Shown piece by piece: positions 27,480 through 37,129 of a stretch of DNA of 64,000 nt. How positions within the stretch are numbered: the stretch's first letter is position 1; each line of letters opens with the position of its first letter. The DNA comes from Pseudorhodobacter turbinis (lineage in GTDB: Bacteria; Pseudomonadota; Alphaproteobacteria; Rhodobacterales; Rhodobacteraceae), in NCBI RefSeq assembly GCF_005234135.1, contig NZ_CP039964.1:1741001-1805000 (forward strand). The letters run 5' to 3'. A program made the position numbers and the translations under genes. The notes below the pieces were generated by a model, which ran no database searches, was not told the DNA's origin, and saw only the letters and a program-made list of their open reading frames with translations.

Positions 27480-27502
27480 GGGGGCAAATCGCCCCCTTTT
27501 TT
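27480..27502 (+). terminator. Rho-independent terminator after the SLT lipoprotein gene
   Basis: GGGGGC (27480-27485) pairs with GCCCCC (27491-27496) around the loop AAATC, followed by six Ts. It lies between converging genes (the lipoprotein and lolA). Confidence 0.85.
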
Positions 27503-28139
27503 ATTGCCGCTGCCGCGTCGCCATAGAGATATTGAACAGCGACGCCTTCAGTTTTGCGCCCTTTTTCATTTCCCCCAAGATCATCGTCGTTTCGGCCCCG
27601 CTATCATCGCGGATGATCCATTGCCGCAGCTCTGTCGGCGCTGAGGTAAAGACTAGCTCGATAGAACCATATTCCGGATGCTCGGGGTCTTGGGCGCGAA
27701 CGCGGGTGGTGTTGCCATCCTGACTGTGGCCCGTAACCATTTTGGCGCGGCCCAGATCGACATTCTTATCAAGGATGATCGACAAAGGTGTGCGGGAAAG
27801 CGGATATTGCTCTGGTGGCTGGTTGGATTTCGCGTCAAAAATCGCGACCTGCCCACCGCCGGCAATAACAAGATTGTTGTCAGGCGCGGCATATTCAAAG
27901 CGCACGCGGCCGGGGCGCTGAATGTAAATCTGGCCCGTGGCGATGGAGCCGTCAGAATTGATCTGGGTAAACTCTGCCTCGGCCGTGGTCAGCGCATTAA
28001 GATAGCGCGACAATTCCTGGAGCGTGATTTTTTCAGCAGCGGCAGGTATGGCCAATGCGGTCAGGAATGTCATCGCCGCAAAGGGCATTGCAATCGAACG
28101 GAAAAAAGATCTGCGGTTCATCGGGTTGGTCCCACTCAT
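27501..28139 (-). CDS. lolA: Outer-membrane lipoprotein carrier LolA
   Basis: 212 residues (or 206 from an in-frame ATG at 28121). After a signal peptide, the LolA domain shows LSRYLNALTTAEAEFTQIN, IYIQRPGRVRFEY, SIILDKNVDL and ELRQWIIRDDSG. LolA shuttles lipoproteins through the periplasm to the outer membrane. The leader contains NRRSFFR before its hydrophobic part, which resembles a twin-arginine motif. It is downstream of ftsK on the same strand. Confidence 0.93.
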   Translation of the reverse strand: MSGTNPMNRRSFFRSIAMPFAAMTFLTALAIPAAAEKITLQELSRYLNALTTAEAEFTQINSDGSIATGQIYIQRPGRVRFEYAAPDNNLVIAGGGQVAIFDAKSNQPPEQYPLSRTPLSIILDKNVDLGRAKMVTGHSQDGNTTRVRAQDPEHPEYGSIELVFTSAPTELRQWIIRDDSGAETTMILGEMKKGAKLKASLFNISMATRQRQ

Positions 28140-28237
28140 TACGCCTTATCAGATACATATAGGCATGACGGGCGCGCCCTGCATCCATTTGCGCGATGCC
28201 AACACGCGGATGTGAGCAAGTTTTTGCCCGAAGATCA

Positions 28238-28271
28238 CGCTGGACGGCGGGGTACTGCCCACCGTCCAGCG
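28238..28271 (-). terminator. Hairpin after ftsK
   Basis: A 10-bp perfect inverted repeat, CGCTGGACGG (28238-28247) with CCGTCCAGCG (28262-28271), begins 8 bases after the ftsK stop. No T-tract follows immediately on the minus strand, so termination strength is uncertain. Confidence 0.5.
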
Positions 28272-28278
28272 GATTTTA

Positions 28279-31200
28279 TCAATGCTCGGGCAGCAAAATC
28301 TCGCGCTTGCCGACATGATTGGCGGCGGTAACAACGTGATTTTCCTCCATCTGCTCCACCAGTTTTGCGGCTTTGTTATAACCGATCCCCAGTTTGCGCT
28401 GGATGTATGACGTGGAGCATTTACGATCTTTGGCAACCACAGCAACCGCTTGATCATAAAGTTCATTTTCCGAGCTGTCGCTGGAGCCGAGACCAAGAAC
28501 AAGGTCGATATCGCTTTCTTTGTCATCATCCACGCCCTCAACCACGCCCGACATATAGGACGGCGGGCCATAGCTCTTGAGGTGATTCACGATTTCTTCG
28601 ACTTCCTCATCCGAGACAAACGGCCCGTGGATGCGGGTGATCTTGGCACCACCGGCCATGTAAAGCATATCGCCCATGCCCAGAAGTTGTTCGGCACCCA
28701 TCTCGCCCAAAATCGTGCGGCTGTCGATTTTCGACGTTACCTGGAACGAGATCCGCGTCGGGAAGTTGGCCTTGATCGTGCCGGTGATCACATCCACCGA
28801 GGGGCGTTGTGTCGCCATGATAAGGTGAATCCCCGACGCCCGCGCCATCTGCGCAAGGCGCTGGATGCAAGCCTCAATCTCTTTGCCGGCAACCATCATC
28901 AGGTCGGCCATCTCATCGACGACCACCACAATATAGGGCAAGGAAACGGGTGTATCCTCTTCGGTTTCAAACACCGGCTCGCCAGTATCTTCATCAAAGC
29001 CGGTCTGGATCGTGCGCTTGAACATCTCGCCTTTGGCCAGCGCCTCGCGGACGCGACCGTTATAGCCCTCAATGTTACGCACGCCCATTTTGGACATTTT
29101 GCGGTAACGTTCTTCCATTTCGCCGACCACCCATTTCAGGGCAACAACGGCCTTTTTCGGGTCGGTCACAACTGGCGAAAGCAAATGCGGGATGCCGTCA
29201 TAAACCGAAAGCTCCAGCATTTTCGGGTCGATCATGATCAGCCGGCATTCCTCGGGCGTCAGCTTATAGAGCAGCGACAGGATCATCGTGTTGATCGCAA
29301 CGGATTTACCCGAGCCGGTTGTCCCCGCAATCAGCAAGTGAGGCATTTTGGCAAGGTTGGCGACAATAGGCTCTCCACCGATATCCTTGCCAAGCGCCAG
29401 TGGCAGGCTCATCGCGCTGTCACCAAAATCACGGGCAGCAAGGATTTCGCGCAAGACCACTTTTTCGCGCCATGAATTCGGCAGCTCGATCCCGATGACC
29501 GAACGGCCCGGAACGGTGGACACCCGTGCCGAAAGCGCCGACATAGACCGCGCGATATCATCCGCAAGGCCGATCACACGGCTGGCCTTGAGGCCCGGAG
29601 CGGGTTCCAGTTCATACTGTGTAACCACTGGGCCGGGGCGCACGGCGACAATCTCGCCCTTCACGCCGTAATCATCCAGCACCGATTCCAGCATTCGCGC
29701 ATTTTCTTCCAGCGCTTCCTCGGACAGGGTGTGGCGCTGGACGGTATCGGCGCTGGTCAAAAGGCTCAGCGGTGGCAGCTCATAGTCGCTGTGCTTTTCC
29801 TCAAACTTCAAATGTGGTTGCGCCTCTGCCTTGGCTTGGCGTGAGGGGGCAATCGGCTTGGCCGCGGCAGGTTGCACGATGCGGCGTTGTTCAACCACCG
29901 GCGCGCGGGGCAGGGGGGTCGAGACGCGGATAACCTCTGGTGCTATATCATCATCATCATCGGAAAACACGGAGTCGTCTTGTTCTTGGCTGTGATCGAA
30001 GTTTGCGACTTCCTCATCCCAAACGTCGGGTGTTTCGGCGATTTCCGTATCTTCATCGGCATTCAGCCATTCCGGTGCCTTGGGCACCACGCGGGACGGC
30101 GCCCCGAGGCGTTCCATATTGGGGCCATGTGTCAACGCTTGCGCATGTACCACAGGCCGATGATTTGGCGCAGATTGCACTGCGGGCGCACGTTGGCCTG
30201 TCAACGGCGGTTCACGACGGGCAATTGCGGCCTGAACCGCGGATTGCACCGTGGCCGCTTGGGGCGAAGGGTTCTGCCGCACCCGAGAGCGAATAACATC
30301 ATTGATCCGCGCCTTGATGCGATCTTCGCTGCGCAAAGGCGGCTCGGCCACGGGCTCATGCTCTGCCTGCTGCATGGCAGCGCGGCGGATAAGCTGCGGC
30401 ATACGCGCCAGAAGGCTCGGTTTGTCGGCCGGCTTTTCCACGACCTCATCGCTGTAGCGTTGCGCAACCAAAGGCTCGGCCTCTGGCTGCTGGGCGGAAT
30501 GCAAATCATAGCCGTGGGTCGCGTTGGGGCGCAGCGATTTCGGGCGACCAAAGCCACCGATTGCGGGGTCAGCCCGCAAAGGCGCGTGCGGAACCCGATC
30601 GGAATAGACAAGATCATCTTGCGAATGGCTGGCAGCCATTTCACGTTGGGCGCGCTTCTTTTCGGCATAGCTTTGCGCGGCGCGGGCAGCACCAGCGGCA
30701 GATTGTCCCGCAACCGAGGCCGCCATCGCATAGGCACTGATCGCGCCAAAGATGACGAAGCGCTTGATCACGTTGATTTCCCGCATATCAAAGCCGGTGA
30801 CATACAGCCCCATCGCCAGCAGGCCGGCACCGAAGGCAACCGAAAGCAGCTTTAGCCCGAACCCCGCACCAATCGGCAAAATCGCCAGCATCGCGCCCAG
30901 AACGGTATCGCCAAAAAGCCCCCCCAGCCCGATCGCGGCGTGCGGCCAGTTTGGCCCCGGCACATGGGTTGCCGCAAAAACCGACGCCAGCGCCACGGCA
31001 ATCACGGCAAAGACCACACGCCCCATGGCACGATCCTCGCCCGTATGGCTCACAAAGCGCAGACCCCAAGCGCCAAGGATCAACGGAATCCCCCAAGACC
31101 CAAGCCCGCCGATGATAAACAATGTCGACGCGATGGAGGCCCCAAGCCGGCCCAGCCAGTTGTTGACCGGCGCATCGGTTGCCACCATCCAGCCCGGATC

Positions 31201-31350
31201 TGTGGCCGAATAGCTGCCCAGCAAGGCGGTAAAAGCCAAGGCCAGAACAATAAGCCCGATGCCCAGCAACTCGCGCCCGCGCCGTTCCAGCATTGCCGCT
31301 GTGTTTTGATCCACCAAAGGATCGCGCTGCCTGATCTGATAAGATGCCAT
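28279..31350 (-). CDS. ftsK: DNA translocase FtsK
   Basis: 1023 residues. Order: N-terminal membrane domain with about five segments (residues 20-205); a long Pro/Ala/Gln-rich linker (to about 500); the RecA-like motor with Walker A GTTGSGKS near residue 670 and Walker [11 protein letters not shown]; then a C-terminal gamma winged helix (about 940-1015, [24 protein letters not shown]). FtsK anchors at the division septum and pumps chromosome ends toward XerCD/dif. It follows the aminotransferase by three bases and precedes lolA. Confidence 0.97.
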   Translation of the reverse strand: MASYQIRQRDPLVDQNTAAMLERRGRELLGIGLIVLALAFTALLGSYSATDPGWMVATDAPVNNWLGRLGASIASTLFIIGGLGSWGIPLILGAWGLRFVSHTGEDRAMGRVVFAVIAVALASVFAATHVPGPNWPHAAIGLGGLFGDTVLGAMLAILPIGAGFGLKLLSVAFGAGLLAMGLYVTGFDMREINVIKRFVIFGAISAYAMAASVAGQSAAGAARAAQSYAEKKRAQREMAASHSQDDLVYSDRVPHAPLRADPAIGGFGRPKSLRPNATHGYDLHSAQQPEAEPLVAQRYSDEVVEKPADKPSLLARMPQLIRRAAMQQAEHEPVAEPPLRSEDRIKARINDVIRSRVRQNPSPQAATVQSAVQAAIARREPPLTGQRAPAVQSAPNHRPVVHAQALTHGPNMERLGAPSRVVPKAPEWLNADEDTEIAETPDVWDEEVANFDHSQEQDDSVFSDDDDDIAPEVIRVSTPLPRAPVVEQRRIVQPAAAKPIAPSRQAKAEAQPHLKFEEKHSDYELPPLSLLTSADTVQRHTLSEEALEENARMLESVLDDYGVKGEIVAVRPGPVVTQYELEPAPGLKASRVIGLADDIARSMSALSARVSTVPGRSVIGIELPNSWREKVVLREILAARDFGDSAMSLPLALGKDIGGEPIVANLAKMPHLLIAGTTGSGKSVAINTMILSLLYKLTPEECRLIMIDPKMLELSVYDGIPHLLSPVVTDPKKAVVALKWVVGEMEERYRKMSKMGVRNIEGYNGRVREALAKGEMFKRTIQTGFDEDTGEPVFETEEDTPVSLPYIVVVVDEMADLMMVAGKEIEACIQRLAQMARASGIHLIMATQRPSVDVITGTIKANFPTRISFQVTSKIDSRTILGEMGAEQLLGMGDMLYMAGGAKITRIHGPFVSDEEVEEIVNHLKSYGPPSYMSGVVEGVDDDKESDIDLVLGLGSSDSSENELYDQAVAVVAKDRKCSTSYIQRKLGIGYNKAAKLVEQMEENHVVTAANHVGKREILLPEH

Positions 31351-31353
31351 GCT

Positions 31354-32541
31354 CTAATGTCCTTGCCCGTAGAGACAGTCGCGGAGCAGGGTCAGCCCGC
31401 GCTGTGTTTCTTCTTTTGGGGCGACCAAAGCCACCCGGATATAGCCCGCGCCGGGGTTTTCACCCGCCACATCGCGCGAAAGATAAGCCCCCGGCAGCAC
31501 ACGCACGCCGGTTTCCTGCCAAAGCTTCAACGCCGCATCCTCACCGTCCTGCACCGAAAGCCACAGGAAAAAACCGGCATCGGGGGATTGGTAGCCTTGG
31601 ATACCGCTGAAAATCTGGTCCGCGAGGTCGAATTTATCGGCATAAAGCGCACGAGAGGCGGTGACATGCGCCTCATCCTCCCACGCCGCTTGCGATACCT
31701 TTTGGATTGGCAAGGGCAGGGGCGCGCCGGCAAAGGCACGCAGCTGGCGGATGCGGGTCATGGATTGCACCCCGCCCGCCACAAAACCGGACCGAAGCCC
31801 CGGCAAGTTCGATCGTTTGGAAAGGGAATGAAACGTCAGCGCGCGTTCCGGGTCCGCGCCGATGGTTTGCGCCACGGCAAGGATGCCGGGGGGCGGCGCG
31901 TTGCGGTAAATCTCGGCATAGCATTCATCCGCGAAAATGCGGAAATCATGCTTTTCGGCCAAGGTCAGCAGGTCCGCCCAGTAATCCGTGCTTGCAACCG
32001 CGCCCTGCGGATTGGCAGGTGAGCACAAATAGGCAATCGCCGTGCGGTCCAGAATATCACGCGGCAGACCGGCGTAATCGGGTAAAAACCCCGTGGCGGC
32101 GGTTGCGGGCACATAAACAGGTTCAGCCCCCATCGCCAATGCGGCCACGGCATAGACCTGATAGAACGGGTTGGGCATCAAGATCACGGGCCGTTTGCCT
32201 AATTTCATTTCAGGGCAAAGTGCCACCGAGGCGTTGAACAGCCCCTCGCGGGTTCCATTCAATGCCATGATCTGATTGGTGCCAAGGCCCACGCCATAGC
32301 GCCGCTGCACCCAAGCCGCGATTGCCGCCAGAAGTTCGGGCGTCCCATCATTTGGGGGGTATTTGGCAAAACCATCTAGATTTTGTGCCAAAATCGGGCC
32401 GACGAAATCGGGCATGGGGTGTCGCGGCTCTCCAATCGTCATGGAGATCGCCTCACCACCCGCCGGATGGGAATCCAGAAGTGCGCGTAGTCGCGGAAAC
32501 GCGTATTCTGGCAGGTTCGAAAACCGCTCAGGAAATGCCAT
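31354..32541 (-). CDS. PLP-dependent aminotransferase class I/II (DapC-like)
   Basis: 395 residues. The fold-type I features are TIGEPRHPMP near the start, YPPNDGTPELLAAIA, SPANPQGA, DECYAEIY, and the PLP lysine in FHSLSKRSNLPGLRSGF (near residue 235). SKRSNLPGLRSGF is typical of N-succinyl-diaminopimelate aminotransferases of the lysine/peptidoglycan pathway, but other class I enzymes share it. ATG 32541 (GAGGC upstream) was chosen; 32565 is also possible. Confidence 0.87.
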   Translation of the reverse strand: MAFPERFSNLPEYAFPRLRALLDSHPAGGEAISMTIGEPRHPMPDFVGPILAQNLDGFAKYPPNDGTPELLAAIAAWVQRRYGVGLGTNQIMALNGTREGLFNASVALCPEMKLGKRPVILMPNPFYQVYAVAALAMGAEPVYVPATAATGFLPDYAGLPRDILDRTAIAYLCSPANPQGAVASTDYWADLLTLAEKHDFRIFADECYAEIYRNAPPPGILAVAQTIGADPERALTFHSLSKRSNLPGLRSGFVAGGVQSMTRIRQLRAFAGAPLPLPIQKVSQAAWEDEAHVTASRALYADKFDLADQIFSGIQGYQSPDAGFFLWLSVQDGEDAALKLWQETGVRVLPGAYLSRDVAGENPGAGYIRVALVAPKEETQRGLTLLRDCLYGQGH

Positions 32542-32688
32542 TGCTGCCTCATTTATCGGGGTCATTTCGCCCCGTTTGAAAGCAGGATAACGATGGTTTG
32601 CCCGCGGGTCCAGAAAAACGCTTTGATTTAGTGCGCTTGGGGGGGGCGATTGTGTCTTTTGCGTCCCTCTCCCAAAATTTTACTGGCC

Positions 32689-34020
32689 TTAGCCCAGTGC
32701 CCGTTCTGCCGCGGATGCAAGGCGCAAAACGCGCTCTTCCTGCATTGGCGGGGCAATAAAACTGATCCCGCAGGAGGGTTGACCCGTTGGCAAAGTGACG
32801 CCGCAAAGGCCGAACATATTGCCGATACGCGTGTTGCGCAGGGTTAGCAGGTTTTCGGTAACGTAATATTCATCATCTTCCATCAGCCGTTTGGCATCAG
32901 GGGGCAGGTTCGGCGCGGTGGGCAGGATGACCGCATCATAGGCCGCCGTCTTTTGCGCCCAGATCTTGCGCAATTCCTCTAACCGACGCCAAGCGGCGAC
33001 ATAGTCAGACGCGGCAAAGGCGGCACCGGACCGGAACCGCTCCAGAATGCGCGGAAACATCTTTTCGGGCGCGGCCTCGATGGTTTTACCCCAGATCCCG
33101 TAGGCCTCGGCGGTGAACAAAATCGCGGCAAGGCCCATTGCTTCGGTCACTTCCTCTATCTTACCGGATTCGATGCGGGCGCCGGCGCGGGCAAGCCCCT
33201 CTACCGCGCCCTCAAACCCGCGGGCGGGTTCCTCGCGCAGGTCATCCAGCGCCACGGTTTCAAGCACCAAAAGCCGCGCGCCCTTCACGCTTGCACCAGT
33301 CAGATCCGCGGGCTTTCTGCCCTCCATCGCGGCCAATAACAGGGCGCAATCCTCGACACTGCGGGCCAATGGGCCAACGGTATCAAAGCGTTCACAAAGC
33401 GGCACGACCCCTTGATTTGACAGCCGCCCCGGCGTGGTTTTCAGCCCGACCAGATCATTCCATGCCGCCGGAATACGCACCGATCCACCGGTATCAGACC
33501 CGATCGCCGCCGCCGCCAGCCCAAAGGCAACCGATGCCGCCGCCCCCGAGGATGACCCCCCCGGCACCGCCGCCGCGTCATTCACATTTGGCGGGGTGGC
33601 GGTAACGGGGTTCAGCCCCAGCCCTGAAAAGGCCAGCTCTGACATATGGGTTTTGCCCAAGCACACCAGCCCTTGCGCGGTGGCGGTTGTCAGCACTTGC
33701 GCATCGGTTTCCGGCACACGGCCTTTCAGCAGCGCGGACCCTGCCTCACAGGGCGCGCCGGCGGCATCGAACAGGTCCTTCCATGAAATCGGAACCCCAT
33801 CCAGCAGGCCAATCCGCTGCCCTGCCCGGGCCCGATCTGCCGCAGCAATTGACATGGACCTTGCGCGGCGCGGGGTGATACGTGAATAGATGCGGCCGGC
33901 CTCGGGGTGTTTATCCGCCGCATCCAGATAGGCCTCGGTCAACTCTACGGGGTGGATCTTGCCCGCCTCAATCCCGCGCCCCAAATCCGCCGCCGTCATC
34001 CAAAGCCAATTGCCCGTCAT
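32689..34020 (-). CDS. Amidase (amidase-signature family)
   Basis: 443 residues. The Ser-Ser-Lys triad is in place: the lysine in ISWKDLFD near residue 75, the glycine/serine-rich PGGSSSGAAASVA near 155, and the nucleophile serine in GSDTGGSVRIPA. Related enzymes hydrolyse carboxamides or act in GatCAB; no GatB/GatC neighbours are here, so it is probably a free-standing amidase. ATG 34020 has AAGGTGGG upstream; an alternative in-frame start is at 34047. It is divergent from the hydroxylase gene. Confidence 0.88.
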   Translation of the reverse strand: MTGNWLWMTAADLGRGIEAGKIHPVELTEAYLDAADKHPEAGRIYSRITPRRARSMSIAAADRARAGQRIGLLDGVPISWKDLFDAAGAPCEAGSALLKGRVPETDAQVLTTATAQGLVCLGKTHMSELAFSGLGLNPVTATPPNVNDAAAVPGGSSSGAAASVAFGLAAAAIGSDTGGSVRIPAAWNDLVGLKTTPGRLSNQGVVPLCERFDTVGPLARSVEDCALLLAAMEGRKPADLTGASVKGARLLVLETVALDDLREEPARGFEGAVEGLARAGARIESGKIEEVTEAMGLAAILFTAEAYGIWGKTIEAAPEKMFPRILERFRSGAAFAASDYVAAWRRLEELRKIWAQKTAAYDAVILPTAPNLPPDAKRLMEDDEYYVTENLLTLRNTRIGNMFGLCGVTLPTGQPSCGISFIAPPMQEERVLRLASAAERALG

Positions 34021-34028
34021 AACCCACC

Positions 34029-34059
34029 TTTTGCCAATAATTAGCAAAAGCTAACGTTA
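34029..34059. promoter_or_regulatory. Inverted repeats in the divergent amidase / hydroxylase intergenic region
   Basis: TTTTGC (34029-34034) and GCAAAA (34044-34049) form an inverted repeat around an AT-rich centre, followed by the palindrome TAACGTTA (34052-34059). They lie just upstream of the amidase start, between divergent genes, so an operator is possible. No regulator is identified. Confidence 0.3.
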
Positions 34060-34143
34060 AGCCCGCCTTTGGACAATGGTATATGTAGGGCCGTGTGCCT
34101 TGGTCGCATGGACAAAGCCGGTGAAAGAGACATATTTAGCCCT

Positions 34144-35373
34144 ATGGAACATGATACCGATATCTTGATTGTGGGTGGTGGGCTGAACGGGCCTGCATTG
34201 GCATTGGCTTTGGCGCAAGGCGGGCTGCGAGTGACGGTGGTCGATGCCCGCCCAGCGCCGACCCGTGCAAAGACCGGTTTTGACGGGCGTGCCTATTCGC
34301 TGGCGCTGGGGTCGAAACGGTTGCTTTCGGTGATTGGCGTGTGGCCGCGCATTGCCGATAAGGCACAACCGATACTAGAGATAAAAGCCTCGGACGGTCA
34401 TGCAGGCCAAGGGGCAGCACCGTTTTTCCTGCACTTCGATCATGCCGAAATTGAGGAAGGCCCGATGGGCTTTATGGTTGAGGATCGCCACCTCTATGCC
34501 GCCTTTTTGGCCGCGATGGCTGATGCGCCCGGCATCACCTTGCTTTCGGGCCAAACCGTTGTGGCACAAGAGGTTTCGGCCAATGGCGCCACGGTCACGC
34601 TCACCTCGGGTCAGGTGCTTTGCGCACGGGTGCTAGTGGGCTGTGACGGCCGGCAAAGCGGCGTGGCCCGGCGCGCAGGCATCCCCCGCACGGGGTGGGA
34701 TTATGGCCAGACCGCCTTGGTGACAGCGATCAACCACAGCTTGCCGCATAACGGTATCGCGCATCAGTTCTTTATGCCCGAAGGCCCGCTGGCGATTTTG
34801 CCGCTGCCCGGCGGCAATCGGTCGTCGATCGTGTGGAGCGAGCAGACAGCCCGCGCCAATGCCATCAACGCGCTGGGCGACGCGGATTACCTTGACGCCT
34901 TGCGCCCGCGTTTCGGTGATTTTCTGGGTGAGATCTCATTGGCCGGAACGCGGTTCACATATCCGCTGAACCTGACGCTGGCCAATAGTTTTACCGCACC
35001 ACGACTGGCGCTGGTGGGGGATGCGGCGCATGGGGTGCATCCGATTGCGGGCCAAGGGTTGAACCTTGGGCTGCGCGATGTCGGCGCCTTGGCCGAGGTC
35101 TTGATAGAGGCTGCGCGGCGGGGCGAAGATATCGGCGCTGCGGATGTTCTGGACAGATACCAGCAATGGCGGCGCTTTGATGTGACCAGCCTTGCGCTGG
35201 GCATGGATGCGGTCAACAAGCTGTTTTCAAACGATAACCCGATCTTGCGACTGGGGCGCGATCTTGGCATGGGAGCGATCAACGCCATGCCCGGCCTGCG
35301 CCGCCGTTTTATCCGCACGGCAGCGGGGCTGGAGGGCGACTTGCCCCGCTTGTTGCAGGGCCAGCCTATTTAG
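34144..35373 (+). CDS. UbiH/UbiF/VisC-family FAD-dependent hydroxylase
   Basis: 409 residues. FAD motifs are visible: DILIVGGGLNGPALALALAQGG at the N-terminus, DGRQSGVARRAG, and the GDAAHGVHPIAGQGLNLGLRD signature near residue 300. These enzymes hydroxylate the ubiquinone ring; which ring position cannot be told from sequence alone. ATG 34144 fits the family start; ATGs at 34069 and 34108 are also in frame. Its stop abuts the stop of the small converging gene. Confidence 0.92.
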   Translation: MEHDTDILIVGGGLNGPALALALAQGGLRVTVVDARPAPTRAKTGFDGRAYSLALGSKRLLSVIGVWPRIADKAQPILEIKASDGHAGQGAAPFFLHFDHAEIEEGPMGFMVEDRHLYAAFLAAMADAPGITLLSGQTVVAQEVSANGATVTLTSGQVLCARVLVGCDGRQSGVARRAGIPRTGWDYGQTALVTAINHSLPHNGIAHQFFMPEGPLAILPLPGGNRSSIVWSEQTARANAINALGDADYLDALRPRFGDFLGEISLAGTRFTYPLNLTLANSFTAPRLALVGDAAHGVHPIAGQGLNLGLRDVGALAEVLIEAARRGEDIGAADVLDRYQQWRRFDVTSLALGMDAVNKLFSNDNPILRLGRDLGMGAINAMPGLRRRFIRTAAGLEGDLPRLLQGQPI

Positions 35374-35541
35374 TTATTTCGCGGCCTTCTTTGCCTCAAC
35401 CGCCGCTTTCATGCGCGCGACTAGATCGGCCTTGGATTCTTGCGATCCGTAAGGGTTTTTGTCGCTGCCCTTGGCGTTATGTTCCGAATAACGTGCGGTG
35501 TTCTTGCCTTTATTAGGCGCACCCGATTTGCCGTAATCCAT
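35374..35541 (-). CDS. Small basic hypothetical protein, 55 residues
   Basis: The protein starts MDYGKSGAPNKGKNTARYSE and ends in a lysine/alanine-rich helix (ARMKAAVEAKKAAK). A strong ribosome site (AGGAGA, seven bases before the ATG) supports translation. It is highly charged with no membrane segment or cysteine. I recall similar short proteins being common in Rhodobacterales but know no function. It sits alone between two converging or tandem genes. Confidence 0.75.
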   Translation of the reverse strand: MDYGKSGAPNKGKNTARYSEHNAKGSDKNPYGSQESKADLVARMKAAVEAKKAAK

Positions 35542-35588
35542 AATATTCTCCTATGGCGATGCGCGCTTTTGCCTGAAAACCGCGCGAC

Positions 35589-36212
35589 CTACAATGCCAA
35601 GCCCCAGATCATCCGCTTGATTGCACTTGCATGGGCAGGGGCGGCGGCCAGCGCGTCACCCGCCAGCGTATGGGCGAGGGTCACCACGTCTTCGTCCACC
35701 ACGCGGTCGATAAGGCCCCATGTTTGCGCCTCGGCCGCCGTGATCTTTTGGCCGGCCATCAGGATCATGGACGCCCGCGCCGGTCCGATCAGCCGCACAA
35801 GCCGTGGCACGTCAGAGGGTTGGGGCAAGAACCCCAGCCGCATGACGGGGTAAAACACCTTGGCCCCAGCCACAGAAATACGCAGATCGCAGGCAAGCAC
35901 CATCCCCATCGCGCCGCCGGCAACCGTGCCGTTCAGGGCGGCGATTGTCAGGCAAGGCAGGGCCGCGATGGCCCCTGAAAGGCGTTCCCATACCGGATTG
36001 GTGGCCAGCCCTGCGTGGGCCTCCTCTAGGTCGGCGCCTGCGGAAAAGACGCGGCCTGTACCGGTTAGGATCAGCGCGCGTGCGCCCTCGGTGGCGGCCC
36101 GCTCGGCGATATCCGCCAATTCACCCAGCATCGTGGCTGTCAGCGAGTTGGCTTTTTCGGGGCGATTGATGGTTACGGTCCAGACGCCCTCCTCGATTGC
36201 AAGCTCTATCAT
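35589..36212 (-). CDS. Short crotonase-family (enoyl-CoA hydratase/isomerase-like) protein
   Basis: 207 residues, shorter than the usual ~260. The crotonase core is clear: VWTVTINRPEKANSL, RVFSAGADLEEA (CoA-binding/oxyanion region), and NGTVAGGAMGMVLACDLRI (second oxyanion glycines). However, the positions of the two hydratase glutamates appear to be valine/methionine (FYPVMRLGF) and isoleucine/leucine (ASMILMAGQ). So hydratase activity is doubtful. Its start overlaps the stop of the SDR gene (ATGA), indicating a two-gene operon. Confidence 0.85.
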   Translation of the reverse strand: MIELAIEEGVWTVTINRPEKANSLTATMLGELADIAERAATEGARALILTGTGRVFSAGADLEEAHAGLATNPVWERLSGAIAALPCLTIAALNGTVAGGAMGMVLACDLRISVAGAKVFYPVMRLGFLPQPSDVPRLVRLIGPARASMILMAGQKITAAEAQTWGLIDRVVDEDVVTLAHTLAGDALAAAPAHASAIKRMIWGLAL

Positions 36213-36952
36213 GCGATCAACCCCACGGCACGGCGGATGGTTTCATCGCGCATAGAGACCTCTTGCCCAAGCCAGTCATCGCCACCGGGGCCGCACATCC
36301 ACAGCATCAAGCGTGCGGGCCAGTCGGCGGGGATGTGAACTGAGGGGTCCAGCTCACTTACCGGGTTGATACCGCTGGCCTTGATTTTCACCTGCATATT
36401 GGTTGCGACGGTTCCGGGCGACATGCCCATGACGCGCAATCCGTTGGCACCTTCTTCCAGATGGGCGGCACGGGTCAGCATGGCAGCACCGGCCTTGGCG
36501 GCGCAATAGGCGCTCCACCCCTCAAGCGGGTTATGGGCCGCACCGGAGGAGACGGTGATAATCGTCCCGCCCCGCGCCCGCATCAACGGGATCGCGGCCT
36601 GCATACCGTAAAACACGCCCTTGAGATTGGTGTCGATCGCACGCGACCATTCATCGGGGTTGGCGTCACTGATACGAGCGATCGGATCAATCATCCCCGC
36701 ATTGCCGATCAGCACATCCAGCCCGCCGCATTCCACAGCCACACGGCCCAACGCGGTTTGCACGGACCCCATATCGCTGACATCGCAAGGCAAGGCCATG
36801 GCACCGCGCCCGATTTCGGCGGCAATCGCCTCTATTTTGCTAACCGTCCGCGCGAGCAGCACCACCTGTGCACCCGCATCGGCGAAAACCCGCGCTGTTG
36901 CCTCCCCGATACCGCGACTTGCGCCTGTGATAACCACCACTTTGCCTTGCAT
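36209..36952 (-). CDS. Short-chain dehydrogenase/reductase
   Basis: 247 residues, a classical SDR. It has TGASRGIG (cofactor-binding) near residues 10-17, NAG in GNAGMIDP, the catalytic serine in TVSSGAAHN and the YCAAK (YxxxK) motif. The substrate is not evident; pairing with the crotonase suggests an acyl-CoA or related oxo-compound. ATG 36952 was chosen for its GGGGGG ribosome site and because the conserved start begins there. Confidence 0.9.
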   Translation of the reverse strand: MQGKVVVITGASRGIGEATARVFADAGAQVVLLARTVSKIEAIAAEIGRGAMALPCDVSDMGSVQTALGRVAVECGGLDVLIGNAGMIDPIARISDANPDEWSRAIDTNLKGVFYGMQAAIPLMRARGGTIITVSSGAAHNPLEGWSAYCAAKAGAAMLTRAAHLEEGANGLRVMGMSPGTVATNMQVKIKASGINPVSELDPSVHIPADWPARLMLWMCGPGGDDWLGQEVSMRDETIRRAVGLIA

Positions 36953-37129
36953 ATTTACCCCCCAATTCAGCCTATTTACCAAATGCTAACGCAGTTTTAC
37001 GGTAGGCTCCAGCCAGCCAATCACGGAAATCATATTCAATCGTTACCATCTTACTCCGCGTGCCCTCTTGACCCGCCCTCACCACACGCAGATGCTACGC
37101 CACAACAATCGTATACGGAGACCCGACCG

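Noticed and set aside
28450..30855. Two long plus-strand open frames (about 340 and 330 codons) opposite ftsK
   Set aside because: They have no recognisable domain and lie antisense to the clear FtsK frame in GC-rich sequence, where antisense frames stay open by codon bias.
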